From Bacteroidota bacterium (GTDB lineage: Bacteria > Bacteroidota > Bacteroidia > NS11-12g > UBA955), in the NCBI GenBank assembly GCA_023957335.1, contig JAMLHC010000006.1, forward strand, positions 1 to 64,000: 64,000 bases of DNA, given 5' to 3'. Each line of letters opens with the position of its first letter. Within the stretch, counting starts at the first letter, position 1. Below, one piece after another: positions 51,265 through 60,976 of the stretch. Position numbers and translations under genes: made by a program. The notes below the pieces were generated by a model. It made no database searches. It worked only from the letters and a program-made list of their open reading frames with translations, and was not told the DNA's origin.

Positions 51265-52332
51265 ATGAAAGTACTGACAATTATTGGAGCGCGTCCACAA
51301 TTTATCAAAGCAGCACCTATGAGTAAAGAAATCTCAGGAAGAGAAGGTGTAACAGAAGTGATAGTGCATACAGGGCAACATTTTGACGAGAACATGAGCG
51401 ATATCTTCTTCCGCGAAATGCATATACCCACCCCAAACTACCAATTAAACATCAACAGTCTGGGACATGGAGCCATGACCGGAAGAATGTTAGAAGAAAT
51501 TGAAAAAATACTTTTGATAGAAAAACCCAATATCGTTCTTGTATATGGAGACACTAACTCCACCTTAGCGGGTGCTTTAGCAGCAAAAAAATTACATATA
51601 AAAGTAGCACATGTAGAAGCGGGGCTTCGTAGTTTCAATATACGAATGCCTGAGGAAGTCAACAGAATTCTTACTGACAGAATCTCTGACTTCTTATTTT
51701 GCCCTACAGACAGCGCAATTCAAAATCTGCATAACGAAGGATTTGACAAACTAAACTGTTCTGTTGTGCGTAATGGAGATATTATGTACGATGCTCTCAA
51801 ATTCTTTTCGCAATATGCTCCTGACGCCTCCTATGCCTTTGAAACTGCCGGAAACAAAAAATATGCTCTTTGTACGATTCACCGAGCAGAAAATACCGAT
51901 GACCCCATTCGATTACGAAACATCATCTCCACTCTCAATAAGATATCAGAAGAAGTTCAAATCCTGCTGCCACTGCATCCAAGAACCCAAAAGCTACTCC
52001 AATCACTTTCTATTGAACCAAAATTCAATATAATTTCTCCTGTAGGATACTTATCAATGTTAACACTCTTGGAGCATTGCCAATTTGTTCTAACCGATAG
52101 TGGTGGCTTACAAAAAGAAGCTTATCTCAAAAAGAAATATTGCATCACCATGCGCGATGAAACCGAATGGGTAGAGTTAGTTGAAAACGGAGTAAATTTT
52201 GTGGTTGGTGCAGACTCTGAGAATATCTACAGTACGTTTAAACTGATATATACCAAACCATTCCGAGCCATAGAAGGAATATACGGCAATGGGAATGCGG
52301 CTAAAGAAATTGTAGATAAAATACTTGAATAA
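51265..52332 (+). CDS. wecB: UDP-N-acetylglucosamine 2-epimerase (non-hydrolysing)
   Basis: 355 residues, complete. Starts KVLTIIGARPQFIKAAPMS, then VHTGQHFDENMSDIFF, VYGDTNSTLAGALAA, AHVEAGLRSFN, MPEEVNRILTDRISD, and later TDSGGLQKEA. Interconverts UDP-GlcNAc and UDP-ManNAc, supplying ManNAc units for surface polysaccharide. It stands alone here; no polysaccharide cluster is adjacent, although glycosyltransferase and LpxB genes lie within 10 kb. Confidence 0.95.
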   Translation: MKVLTIIGARPQFIKAAPMSKEISGREGVTEVIVHTGQHFDENMSDIFFREMHIPTPNYQLNINSLGHGAMTGRMLEEIEKILLIEKPNIVLVYGDTNSTLAGALAAKKLHIKVAHVEAGLRSFNIRMPEEVNRILTDRISDFLFCPTDSAIQNLHNEGFDKLNCSVVRNGDIMYDALKFFSQYAPDASYAFETAGNKKYALCTIHRAENTDDPIRLRNIISTLNKISEEVQILLPLHPRTQKLLQSLSIEPKFNIISPVGYLSMLTLLEHCQFVLTDSGGLQKEAYLKKKYCITMRDETEWVELVENGVNFVVGADSENIYSTFKLIYTKPFRAIEGIYGNGNAAKEIVDKILE

Positions 52333-52432
52333 GTGTTTTCCTAATCATGCTTATAAGGAAGTATTAGAGATATTAACAAGAAGCGAATCTGACTTACTTT
52401 AACCGGTAAAGCACGCAACTCAGATGAGCGCT

Positions 52433-54592
52433 TTATTCTTCTTCTGATTTTTTAAATATAGAACCAATTCCTTTTCCAATTTTTTGAACAGCTTCAAGTC
52501 CCTTATTCAGAGGCTCTCCTGAAATATCGCTGAAACGTTCTATGGCAACGCTGTCATATTCCTGAGGATAAATGACAATGAGGTTATTTTCCTCAAAATA
52601 TTTTTCCATTTTCATGGGTACAGCATCCATTGCATTTATGTGAGAAGTAGCGCCCCTACGTGCAGACACCATGACCAATAAATCATCTTTGCGAATGTCT
52701 TTGGCAACAATCAAAAAGTCGTCCCAATCTATCATGGGCTTCATGGTTACCGAAGGAGTTAGTTTGTTGCTGGCAAATACTTTTTTGATAGCATTTTGGG
52801 AGGCTTCGCAACAATAAAAAATAACAGACATACTTAGTTCTTGCGACAACAAGGCTATTTTTTTCAACCAAAGTGCAAACCCCTTTTCATATTCAGCCAT
52901 GCGAGGCACTGCAATAACTATCCTCTTATGCAATGCCAACGGACTATCAAAACGGCAGACCATGACAGTTTTATCAATATTCTTGAGAATACTTTCTAAT
53001 TTCTCTCCCACAATTTTGTCAAAAATGCCGGCACGGCTTGGCCAGCCCAAAGTAACAATATTCGCCATAATTTCTCTTGAAATTCGGCTTATTCCGCTTG
53101 CTGTATTATGATCGATAGTTGTGATTACATTGGCTTTTGTTTCAGAAGCGGATGCTTGTTTCACAAACTCCTCCAATTTATTTCTTGTTTTGACAATATT
53201 CATTTCTGCCTCATTGTCATTGGAAACTACGGATAGAATAGAGATAGGATTAGCGGATTTTTTGTCTTTAATAAAAATGGCAAATTCGAGCAATCTTTCG
53301 AGTTTGGTCAAATCATACATCGGAAGTAAAATATGTTCATTGTGTATGCCATTGGCTTTATGAGGCTCCGCATTTTCATTTTCAGATTGAATTACAATTT
53401 GTTTAGCTGCTTTTTCTGCTGCAAAGGATGCTACAATACAAGTTACTAAAATAAGGATGATGGTACCATTGAGTATATTTTCGTCAATGATTCCATGTTT
53501 GTAACCCACCAAAATCACGGCTAAAGTAGCCGCTGCATGTGCTCCACTCAACCCAAATATCAACTGTCTTTGGGCTTTGCTGTATTTAAAAGCAAGTTGC
53601 GTAAATAAGGCAGCTATCCATTTGCCTGTAATTGCTACAACAGAAAGCGTTCCTGCAACAATCAGAGCCATTGGTCCACTCAAAATCACAGTAATGTCAA
53701 CAATCATTCCCACGCTTATCAAAAAGAATGGGATAAAAAGTGAGTTCCCGATAAACTCTATTCTGTTCATTAAAGCAGATGAATTCGGAATCAGTTTATT
53801 GAGCGCCAAACCCGCAACGAAAGCACCGATAATTGCCTCAATCCCGGCAGCTTCTGCCAAGAATGCAGCAAAGAATACAACTGAAAGCACAAAAATATAA
53901 TGTGAGTGCTTTTCGCTTTCCAATTTTTTAAAAAACCATTTAGCAATTCGCGGAATAACCATGAACATAATCAAAGAGAAAATCGCTAATGACACTCCCA
54001 ACCGAATCCAAAACTCGTTGGTTAAACTGCCCTGGCTATTGCCCAAAATAACAGCCAAAATAATCAGTACAGCCGTATCTGTCAGGATAGTACCTCCCAC
54101 TGTAATTGCAACAGCCTGATTTTTGGATATACCGAATTTGCTCACAATCGGGTATGCAACCAATGTATGTGTTGCAAACATGCTGGCAGAAAGTAAACTT
54201 GTATTAAAATCGTAGTGCAACAAGTAGTAACAAACCGGATAACCAATAGAAAGCGGAATGGCAAAGGTAAAAAAACCAAAAAGTAAACTTTTGTTCTTAT
54301 TTGCCTTGAACTCATTCAAGTCAAGTTCTAATCCGGCTATAAACATGATGTAGAGCAAACCGATGGTGGAAAACAAATCCACAGCCGAGTTTTTTTCTAA
54401 AACATGCAATCCGTGCGGACCAATGATTATGCCCGCAATAATCAAACCTATTATACCCGGAATATTGAACTTCCTGAGCAAAATTGGTGACAGCAAGATG
54501 ATTAAAAGAATCAGCGAAAAAACCAAAATGGGACTTTCCAAAGGCAGATTGAACTGATGAATTAAATGTTTAAAATATTCCTTAAAATCCAT
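52433..54592 (-). CDS. CPA2-type cation:proton antiporter with universal-stress-like C-terminus
   Basis: 719 residues. Residues ~20-390 are a Na+/H+ exchanger-type domain of about 12-13 helices (IPGIIGLIIAGIIIGPHGLHV, FIAGLELDLNEFKANK, GGTILTDTAVLIILAV, AFVAGLALNKLIPNS). From ~410 the protein is cytoplasmic, with two universal-stress-protein-like repeats (ILLPMYDLTKLERLLEFA and RIVIAVPRMAEYEKGF). This architecture is frequent in Bacteroidota; it exchanges Na+ or K+ for protons, with nucleotide control through the C-terminal domain as a possibility. No TrkA-N domain is seen. Confidence 0.93.
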   Translation of the reverse strand: MDFKEYFKHLIHQFNLPLESPILVFSLILLIILLSPILLRKFNIPGIIGLIIAGIIIGPHGLHVLEKNSAVDLFSTIGLLYIMFIAGLELDLNEFKANKNKSLLFGFFTFAIPLSIGYPVCYYLLHYDFNTSLLSASMFATHTLVAYPIVSKFGISKNQAVAITVGGTILTDTAVLIILAVILGNSQGSLTNEFWIRLGVSLAIFSLIMFMVIPRIAKWFFKKLESEKHSHYIFVLSVVFFAAFLAEAAGIEAIIGAFVAGLALNKLIPNSSALMNRIEFIGNSLFIPFFLISVGMIVDITVILSGPMALIVAGTLSVVAITGKWIAALFTQLAFKYSKAQRQLIFGLSGAHAAATLAVILVGYKHGIIDENILNGTIILILVTCIVASFAAEKAAKQIVIQSENENAEPHKANGIHNEHILLPMYDLTKLERLLEFAIFIKDKKSANPISILSVVSNDNEAEMNIVKTRNKLEEFVKQASASETKANVITTIDHNTASGISRISREIMANIVTLGWPSRAGIFDKIVGEKLESILKNIDKTVMVCRFDSPLALHKRIVIAVPRMAEYEKGFALWLKKIALLSQELSMSVIFYCCEASQNAIKKVFASNKLTPSVTMKPMIDWDDFLIVAKDIRKDDLLVMVSARRGATSHINAMDAVPMKMEKYFEENNLIVIYPQEYDSVAIERFSDISGEPLNKGLEAVQKIGKGIGSIFKKSEEE

Positions 54593-54741
54593 TCATTATT
54601 TTATTTGAGTGCAATGTATGAAACAGAGTTGAATCTCAACGGGCAATATTACAAAAAAAGCGCTAATAAGGACGATAACTTCATGAGCAAAGTGTCTTTT
54701 GAAAATCCAAATTTCATTACTTAACAAATACACATCTATAC

Positions 54742-54749
54742 TATATTTG
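54742..54749 (+). promoter_or_regulatory. Putative -7 element (TATATTTG)
   Basis: Exact TAnnTTTG match 23 bases before the ATG at 54773. Confidence 0.4.
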
Positions 54750-54772
54750 AAAGGTAAAAATGGGATAATAAT

Positions 54773-55255
54773 ATGCACCCTGAAATTGAAATAAGGCTTA
54801 CAAACCAAGACTATATAGATGCTGACATGATAGAAGCTGCATTTAGCTTCTGGTTTTCAGACAATCAACACTTGCGTTCTCCCTTCCCTTTTTATATTCG
54901 TGAAAAGTTACAAATGGATGCGAGTCATCATTTCTTAGACTGGGCTGAAAAACTCACAGACAAAGCAAAAAAAGACATCAATGATGAAATTTTAGCTGAA
55001 AAATTAGAGGAAATAATCTTTGAAATGGCACTTAAAATGGTTTTAACAGAGGATGAAAAGATTAGTATTCGCTATCCGTTTATGCCTCGCAAAGGAGACC
55101 AACTCAATCAAAAAGACCAACAAGGAGTTGAAACTCCAAGTGTGGTAACAGATAGAATTTACTATAAAAAAGGCGATGAAGCATTTTTAAAGGTAAAACT
55201 CAAAAACCTTGCAACTAACAATGAATGGGTAACCGAGTTTGAGTTGCCCGAATAA
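54773..55255 (+). CDS. Conserved-looking hypothetical protein, 160 residues
   Basis: No signal peptide or membrane segment. The N-terminal half is helical and acidic (DYIDADMIEAAFSFWFSDN, then EEIIFEMALKMVLTEDEK); the C-terminal half is strand-rich (DRIYYKKGDEAFLKVKLKNL). I do not recognise the family. It has its own -7 element and is convergent with the MORN gene at 55261 with 5 bases between stops. Confidence in it being a gene is good; function unknown. Confidence 0.75.
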   Translation: MHPEIEIRLTNQDYIDADMIEAAFSFWFSDNQHLRSPFPFYIREKLQMDASHHFLDWAEKLTDKAKKDINDEILAEKLEEIIFEMALKMVLTEDEKISIRYPFMPRKGDQLNQKDQQGVETPSVVTDRIYYKKGDEAFLKVKLKNLATNNEWVTEFELPE

Positions 55256-55260
55256 TTAAA

Positions 55261-55683
55261 TTATTTCTTTGAACCATCAAGATTGAATGATTCTGATTCA
55301 ATCATTTTATCATCTTTGTAAACACCCCTACTTTCAATATTTCCGCTGGCATACCACCGCACAAATTCTCCATTTAGTTTGTCATTAACATAGTTTGTTT
55401 GACTTATTTTGTTGCCGGAAGAATCCCATATAACCCATACTCCCGAACGTTTTCCATGCACAAAATCACCTTGCATTTGTTTCTTTCCGTTTGAATAAAA
55501 CCATGTCCATGTCCCTTCATCCTTGCCGTTGATATGCTGCCCTGTAACCTTGGCTTGACCGTTACTATAATCCCATGAGTCTGTACTGAATTCATATTGA
55601 ATCCAGATATATGCAAGTACGATAGCATATACCACAAAACGCAAATACCGTAAATTCTCTTTTAAAGTTGAACGGTCTGCCAT
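55261..55683 (-). CDS. MORN-repeat protein (YwqK-like) with membrane anchor
   Basis: 140 residues. A hydrophobic segment (about 12-28) is followed by at least four MORN-type repeats of ~22 residues: YSNGQAKVTGQHINGKDEGTW, FYSNGKKQMQGDFVHGKRSGVW, WDSSGNKISQTNYVNDKLNGEF, WYASGNIESRGVYKDDK. Such repeats are common in Bacteroidota; some are annotated as YwqK antitoxins, but no toxin is adjacent, so I would not infer that role. It starts 12 bases after moaCB and is the last gene of the molybdenum operon. Confidence 0.85.
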   Translation of the reverse strand: MADRSTLKENLRYLRFVVYAIVLAYIWIQYEFSTDSWDYSNGQAKVTGQHINGKDEGTWTWFYSNGKKQMQGDFVHGKRSGVWVIWDSSGNKISQTNYVNDKLNGEFVRWYASGNIESRGVYKDDKMIESESFNLDGSKK

Positions 55684-55695
55684 AGATCTTTTGTT

Positions 55696-56604
55696 TTATT
55701 CGTGTCTGCCGCCCCCAATAATATTAAACAAATGAAGTATTGCCGGAAACAATGCATCCATTGACTCCTTTGCACCTTTGGTTGAGCCGGGCAAAGCCAA
55801 CACAAGTGTGTTTCCAATCAACCCCGCCACTCCGCGCGAAAGCATTGAGTAAGGAGTTCTCGCTTGTCCATAATTTCTTGCAGCCTCCATCACTCCCGGA
55901 ATTTCTCTATCCAATAAGGGTTTTAATGCCTCCGGTGTCATATCTCTGGGCGACAAACCTGTTCCACCCGTAAGCACAACCAGGTCATTCTCGGCAGCCA
56001 ACATTTTTACCTTTTGTTGAATTACTGAAAGTTCATCAGGGATAATGCAATAATTTGTAATGACAACTTCACAATTTTCAAGTTTTGCAATAATTGCCTT
56101 GCCTGCTTTGTCTTCTTTCTTACCGGCTGAAATACTGTCTGAACATACAATCACTGCCGCTTTCAGGTCTTTCTTGAATTTATCTTTGAAGTCGGATTTG
56201 CCGCCAAACTTTTCAATTAGTTTTATGTTTGAAATTTCTATCCCTTTGTCTATGGGCTTGAGCATATCATACATAGTCAGCGCAACCACAGAAACGCCAT
56301 GCATTGCCTCCACCTCCACCCCGGTTTTATATATAGTATGCACCTCCATCTCAATATAAACCTCTAAGCCTACAACCTTATATCGAACAGCAGTAAATTC
56401 TATGGGCAGCGGATGACAGTCCGGAATCATATCGCTGGTGCGTTTTACAGCAAACAAACCGGCTGTTTTAGCCATTTCAAACACATCGCCCTTGGGTACA
56501 CGTTTTTCTGTAATTGCCTGAATCGTTTCATCCTTGCTAACTCGCACAATGGCTTGCGCAACAGCCTGTCTTAACGTACTATTTTTATGTGTGATGTCAA
56601 TCAT
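55696..56604 (-). CDS. moaCB: Fused molybdenum cofactor biosynthesis protein MoaC-MoaB
   Basis: 302 residues. Residues ~1-150 are MoaC (cyclic pyranopterin monophosphate synthase: [19 protein letters not shown]-type [44 protein letters not shown]). Residues ~155-302 are MoaB/Mog-like ([58 protein letters not shown]), which adenylylates molybdopterin. Fusion places two steps of Mo-cofactor synthesis in one chain. A TACATTTG element (56622-56615, minus strand) suggests its own promoter at the end of the operon that encodes a Mo enzyme. Confidence 0.95.
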   Translation of the reverse strand: MIDITHKNSTLRQAVAQAIVRVSKDETIQAITEKRVPKGDVFEMAKTAGLFAVKRTSDMIPDCHPLPIEFTAVRYKVVGLEVYIEMEVHTIYKTGVEVEAMHGVSVVALTMYDMLKPIDKGIEISNIKLIEKFGGKSDFKDKFKKDLKAAVIVCSDSISAGKKEDKAGKAIIAKLENCEVVITNYCIIPDELSVIQQKVKMLAAENDLVVLTGGTGLSPRDMTPEALKPLLDREIPGVMEAARNYGQARTPYSMLSRGVAGLIGNTLVLALPGSTKGAKESMDALFPAILHLFNIIGGGRHE

Positions 56605-56614
56605 ATTACCGCAA

Positions 56615-56622
56615 CAAATGTA
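56615..56622 (-). promoter_or_regulatory. Putative -7 element (TACATTTG) of moaCB
   Basis: Exact TAnnTTTG match on the minus strand 10 bases before the ATG at 56604; could give Mo-cofactor synthesis independent of the upstream operon promoter. Confidence 0.4.
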
Positions 56623-56683
56623 AGGTTATCTATATTCAAGGAAATAAAAAAGTAGGGATTTGCTTCTCTTGATTAATAAATAA

Positions 56684-57193
56684 TCAAACTATCTTGCTTT
56701 CCCAATCCTTCTTTTCATCCACACCCAATTCTCGGTCGCAATCTTCAAAACGATACAAAATAGTCAGCAATTCATCTTCGCTCATTATGGTTTCGGCTAT
56801 TTGAAAAACCTCTTCATCTTCCACCGCAATATGCTCTAATAAAGCTTCTGAATATGCTTCAAACTTTTTCTTTGCACCTTGTATATCACTCGCATTCACT
56901 GCCTCTTCCAAGTCCGCAAGCATCTCTCTGAAATCTTCGTGATTCTGTAACATCTCATGAATAACACCATATTCAAGCATTTCATTTCGCTTAATCATTT
57001 CAGGAAACAAAACCTCTTCTTCTTTGTGATGATGATACCCATCAGCATAGGTTCTAAAAAATATTATACGTTCGTTCATCTCACTGATATCAACATTTCC
57101 GGCTTCTATATCCGCAAAAAGTGCATGGGTGTTGTCAATGGCACGTTTGATATTTTCGTGTTCTCTTGTTAATACTTTTACTACTTCATTCAT
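56684..57193 (-). CDS. Hemerythrin-like (HHE domain) protein
   Basis: 169 residues, all helical. The HHE ligand pattern is present: His12 (REHENIKR), the HHHKEEEVLFP motif (His54-56, Glu58-60), His85 (QNHEDF) and His121 with Glu125 (LLEHIAVEDEEVF). Expected to bind a diiron centre and so sense or scavenge O2, NO or reactive oxygen in the cytoplasm. It starts 21 bases after the FAD-subunit gene, inside the Mo-enzyme operon, where it may protect oxygen-sensitive Fe-S proteins (inference). Confidence 0.9.
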   Translation of the reverse strand: MNEVVKVLTREHENIKRAIDNTHALFADIEAGNVDISEMNERIIFFRTYADGYHHHKEEEVLFPEMIKRNEMLEYGVIHEMLQNHEDFREMLADLEEAVNASDIQGAKKKFEAYSEALLEHIAVEDEEVFQIAETIMSEDELLTILYRFEDCDRELGVDEKKDWESKIV

Positions 57194-57214
57194 AATTATT
57201 TATTTTATTGATTT

Positions 57215-58153
57215 TTAATTGGTTGGAATCCCTAATTCAGTTAAGCTATTTTCCAAAAACACCTTAATCATATCTTTTCTGTAAGTGCGAGAATAAAAAT
57301 CATTTTCCACTATTCTCGGTTTTTTGATTGCAGTTGTAAGTAATGTTTGCAGGTCATCTTTATTAAGATTTCCTTCAACAACAATAGGCTTAGGATCTAC
57401 CCCACCCACAACAATGCGTAAGTTCTTCTTTTCATCCAATGAAACGGCAGTGGTGAGTGAAGTAAAATCAAGGGATTGACGTGGTCGGAGTTTTTTAAAA
57501 ATAACTCTCTTTGTACCAAAAGGAATTTCAACAGATTGGAGTAAGGTTCTTTTTTCCAAAGCTACTGAAACAATTCCATCTCCGGTATAAATACTTTCTA
57601 TAGGTACTATACGTTCGCCCGATGCATCTAACAATTTCGCATTTGCACCATAAGCAATCAGCACAGGTGCAGTATCACTGACAAATTTTGAAAAACAGTT
57701 TTTCTTACCGCCTGTTGCCAGACAAATATCACCGTTGCATTTAAGACAGTGTCCTACAGCCTCACGCCACCATTCACTTTGGTTGTAATAAAAACAACGA
57801 TTTTCACACAATAAATTACCTCCTATTGTGGCTGTCTTACGGATAACAGGCGTTGCCACAGCAAGTGCTGCCTGCACAAGTCCAAAAAACCTTTCAATAA
57901 TCTCTGTGGATTGAATAATTGTTTCCAGCGTAACCATTGCACCTATCTCCATACGGTCAGCATGCAATCGAACCGATTTAAGTTCTTCTATTCCCGAGAC
58001 ATCAATCAGGCAATCAGCTTCAATATTTCCTTGTTGTTTATTGACAAATACATCCGTACCTCCCGCTACAAATATGGCGTTGTGCAAACTGTTTATCAGT
58101 TGCATGGCTTCGTTTACGGTTTTTACTTTAATGTAAGATTGCGTTGCTTCCAT
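57215..58153 (-). CDS. FAD-binding subunit of xanthine-oxidase-family enzyme, 4-hydroxybenzoyl-CoA reductase beta-like
   Basis: 312 residues from ATG 58153; the open frame to 58225 overlaps the upstream gene and is rejected. FAD-binding motifs AIFVAGGTDVFVNK (about 26-39) and TATIGGNLL (108-115) are typical of CoxM/XdhB-type subunits. Between them and the C-terminal domain is a Cys-rich insert of ~40 residues: Cys116, Cys120, Cys136, Cys139, Cys144, Cys153, including FYYNQSEWWRE. Such an insert, binding an extra [4Fe-4S] cluster, is known from the HcrB subunit of 4-hydroxybenzoyl-CoA reductase. It starts 13 bases after the fused Mo subunit gene. Confidence 0.88.
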   Translation of the reverse strand: MEATQSYIKVKTVNEAMQLINSLHNAIFVAGGTDVFVNKQQGNIEADCLIDVSGIEELKSVRLHADRMEIGAMVTLETIIQSTEIIERFFGLVQAALAVATPVIRKTATIGGNLLCENRCFYYNQSEWWREAVGHCLKCNGDICLATGGKKNCFSKFVSDTAPVLIAYGANAKLLDASGERIVPIESIYTGDGIVSVALEKRTLLQSVEIPFGTKRVIFKKLRPRQSLDFTSLTTAVSLDEKKNLRIVVGGVDPKPIVVEGNLNKDDLQTLLTTAIKKPRIVENDFYSRTYRKDMIKVFLENSLTELGIPTN

Positions 58154-58166
58154 AGTTTTTCGGGTT

Positions 58167-60959
58167 TTAGTTAATTGATATTGATTCTGATTGCATATTG
58201 GCTTTAATCTGTGCCAACACTTCATCCGCTTTTATTGGCAATTTCGTGATTCTCACACCGCAGGCATTAAAAATGGCATTCGCAATAGCAGGAATCACCG
58301 GATGCAAAGCACCTTCTCCGCACTCTTTTGCACCATAAGGACCTTCGGGATCACCGGATTCTATAATGTTAGTGTCCATTTCGGGTGTGTCTAATGTTGT
58401 GGGTATTTTATAATCACAGAAATTGTTATTGAGCAGCAAACCGTTGTAATATTTCATTTCTTCACTCATCGCCTGCCCAATTCCCATGTGCCATGAGCCT
58501 TCCAACTGTCCTTCTACCGCCAAAGGATTGAGTGCTTTTCCGCAATCGTGTGCTCCCCATACATTTAATACCTCTACCTGTCCGGTTGTTTGGTTGACAT
58601 TCACTTCTGCAATGCAAGCTCCAAAACTATAGGAAGGACTTAATCCTGCTCCGGCACCTTTGAAATCTCCTCCTAATTTTGGTGAGATATAATTGCCGCT
58701 CACGGTCAAAGCACCTCGATTAGCCGTAGTAATATCAATAGCTTCCAACCATTCTAAATTTACACTGTTGTCATTGGAACGCACACGACTATTTTCTATG
58801 AATAACTCATCTATGGCAATTTGTTTTCTCTTGGAAACTGCTTCCAAAATTTCTGTTTTTAATTTTTCTGCTGCCTGCTTGGCTGCATTGCCACACATAA
58901 AAGTTACTCGACTTGAATAACTGCCTAAATCCACAGGTGTAAGTAGGGTGTCAGCAGCCAAAACAAACACTTTCTGCATATCCACTCCCATAGTTTCTGC
59001 CACCACCATTGCGAGCATAGTATCGCTTCCTTGCCCAATATCACTTGCTCCCGATGAAATCAAAATCCTACCATCAAAATCTAATTTTAAGTGCACTACT
59101 GTTTGTGGATATTCATTCCAAATGATGGGTAATGCGCTTCCGCTAATAAAGAAACCGCAGCCCACTCCAATCCCTTTGCCTTTGGGCAAATTTCCTCTTT
59201 TTTCTTTCCATCCTGAACGCTCCATAACTTGTTGCAAAGCCATTCTGCTACCGTTGGAAGTGATTCTGAATTCTCCTACTGTAACTATATTTTCTTTGTA
59301 AAAGTTTTGCAGCCGCATCTCACAAGGGTCTATGCTCAAGCGGTGTGCAATATCATCAATCAATGTTTCAGCAGCAAAGCGTGTATTTACCGCGCCATGA
59401 CCACGCATAGCGCCACATTGCGGTTTGTTAGTATATACGCGATAGGTTCTAAATCCAAAGTTTTTGATTTCATAAGGTGCTTGCAACAATACCCCGTTAT
59501 AGTATGAAGTAACTACGCCAAAACTACCATAAGCACCTCCATCAATAGCAACGTCTGCATCCAACACTTTCAGCATCCCTTTGCTGTCTGCCCCCATTTT
59601 CATTTTAAACTTAGATGGATGCCTTCCGTGATTGCTAAGAAAAACCTCTTCTCTTGTGAAAGTAGAACGCACAGGTCTTCCGGTTTTGCGAGCAATATGT
59701 GAAATAATCATTTCGTGTGGAAAAGGATCACTTTTGCCTCCAAAACCGCCCCCTACATAAGGTTTAATCACGCGGACTCTACTCAAAGGAACCTGCATCA
59801 CTTTGGCTAATGCTCTGTGCAAATAATGCGGAACTTGTGTTGCTGTATGTATTGTCAAGCCATTTTCATCCCAAAAGGCTGTAGCAGAATGTGGCTCTGT
59901 AAAAGCGTGCGAAACACCTTCTACATCAAATTCCATTTCTGAAACAATATCTGAAGTTTGAAAAGCCTCTTGCTGATTACCAAATCGCAACTCGGCTTTT
60001 TTGTGAATATTATTATTGAATTTGCAATGTTCATGAATCTTCGCATCTGTTCCCACATCATTCAAAGACTCTTCTATGGTGAAATAGGTTCGAAGCGGCT
60101 TGTATTTTACCCTAATCTTTTTGCAGGCTTCTTCTGCTATTTCAAAACTTTCTGCAGCAACAGCCGCAACAATTTCGCCAAAATAGCGTGTTTTATCAAT
60201 TGCCATAGCAGTTTCGTCATGCGAAACGGGCAATACTCCAAACTTTTCGGGGAGTTCCTTCCCAACCGTTACATATACCACGCCTTCCATTGCTTGCGCA
60301 TCAGAAATGTCAATATCTTCGATAATGGCATGAGCATAAGTGCTTCTCAAAAATTTGCAATACAATAGGTTTCTAAATTGTAAATCATCCGCATACAATG
60401 CTTTACCCAATGCTTTTTTTTCAGCTTCAATATACGGTCTGCCTACTCCAATTATATTTTTACTTTCCGGCACGGTTGGCAAATGTTCAATCCCTTGTTT
60501 TTTTAATTCGGTATAATCCGTAACAGCTTCAATAATTTTCTTGTATCCGGTACAACGACAAAGGTTTCCGGACAGAGCTTCTTTGATATCTTGTTTACAA
60601 GCATCGGGATGTTTTTCCACAAAATCTTTAGCTGTCAAAATCATTCCGGGTGTACAAAATCCGCACTGAACAGCCCCCTTGCGCACAAAGAGTTCTTGCA
60701 ATAATTCAGGTGTAGCATTTTCTGCCAACCCTTCCACAGTCTGAATCTCCGCATTATCAAATCTAAAGGCAGGAGTAATACAACTGAGTACGGGTGTCCC
60801 GTCTGCTATGACCGTACACGCACCGCAACTACCTTGGCTACACCCCACCTTAGTACCGGTTAGCCCGGCACGTTCGCGAATCAAATGCGACAGCGTTTCT
60901 GAGTCTTCTGCAAGGAATGTAAAGGGTTTATTATTGATTTTCAGACTTATCTTTCTCAT
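58167..60959 (-). CDS. Xanthine-oxidase-family Mo enzyme: fused [2Fe-2S] and molybdopterin subunits
   Basis: 930 residues. Residues ~1-160 carry two [2Fe-2S] clusters: Cys40, 45, 48, 60 (GCSQGSCGACTV) and Cys99, 102, 134, 136 (QCGFCTPG, GNLCRCTGY). From ~172 on it is a molybdenum subunit (ALYADDL, YVGGGFGGKSDPFPHE, CGAMRGHGAVNTRF, ASDIGQGSDT), ending with GAKECGEGALHP whose Glu882 matches the catalytic glutamate. In most relatives these are separate genes (HcrC and HcrA, or CoxS and CoxL). With the Cys-rich FAD subunit downstream it suggests a hydroxybenzoyl-CoA-reductase-like or related aromatic/N-heterocycle enzyme; substrate uncertain. Confidence 0.9.
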   Translation of the reverse strand: MRKISLKINNKPFTFLAEDSETLSHLIRERAGLTGTKVGCSQGSCGACTVIADGTPVLSCITPAFRFDNAEIQTVEGLAENATPELLQELFVRKGAVQCGFCTPGMILTAKDFVEKHPDACKQDIKEALSGNLCRCTGYKKIIEAVTDYTELKKQGIEHLPTVPESKNIIGVGRPYIEAEKKALGKALYADDLQFRNLLYCKFLRSTYAHAIIEDIDISDAQAMEGVVYVTVGKELPEKFGVLPVSHDETAMAIDKTRYFGEIVAAVAAESFEIAEEACKKIRVKYKPLRTYFTIEESLNDVGTDAKIHEHCKFNNNIHKKAELRFGNQQEAFQTSDIVSEMEFDVEGVSHAFTEPHSATAFWDENGLTIHTATQVPHYLHRALAKVMQVPLSRVRVIKPYVGGGFGGKSDPFPHEMIISHIARKTGRPVRSTFTREEVFLSNHGRHPSKFKMKMGADSKGMLKVLDADVAIDGGAYGSFGVVTSYYNGVLLQAPYEIKNFGFRTYRVYTNKPQCGAMRGHGAVNTRFAAETLIDDIAHRLSIDPCEMRLQNFYKENIVTVGEFRITSNGSRMALQQVMERSGWKEKRGNLPKGKGIGVGCGFFISGSALPIIWNEYPQTVVHLKLDFDGRILISSGASDIGQGSDTMLAMVVAETMGVDMQKVFVLAADTLLTPVDLGSYSSRVTFMCGNAAKQAAEKLKTEILEAVSKRKQIAIDELFIENSRVRSNDNSVNLEWLEAIDITTANRGALTVSGNYISPKLGGDFKGAGAGLSPSYSFGACIAEVNVNQTTGQVEVLNVWGAHDCGKALNPLAVEGQLEGSWHMGIGQAMSEEMKYYNGLLLNNNFCDYKIPTTLDTPEMDTNIIESGDPEGPYGAKECGEGALHPVIPAIANAIFNACGVRITKLPIKADEVLAQIKANMQSESISIN

Positions 60960-60976
60960 GTGTTTTCTTATTTATT

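Noticed and set aside
55261-55683. YwqK-type antitoxin
   Set aside because: MORN repeats are clear, but no toxin gene is adjacent and the protein is membrane anchored; family name alone does not support the role.
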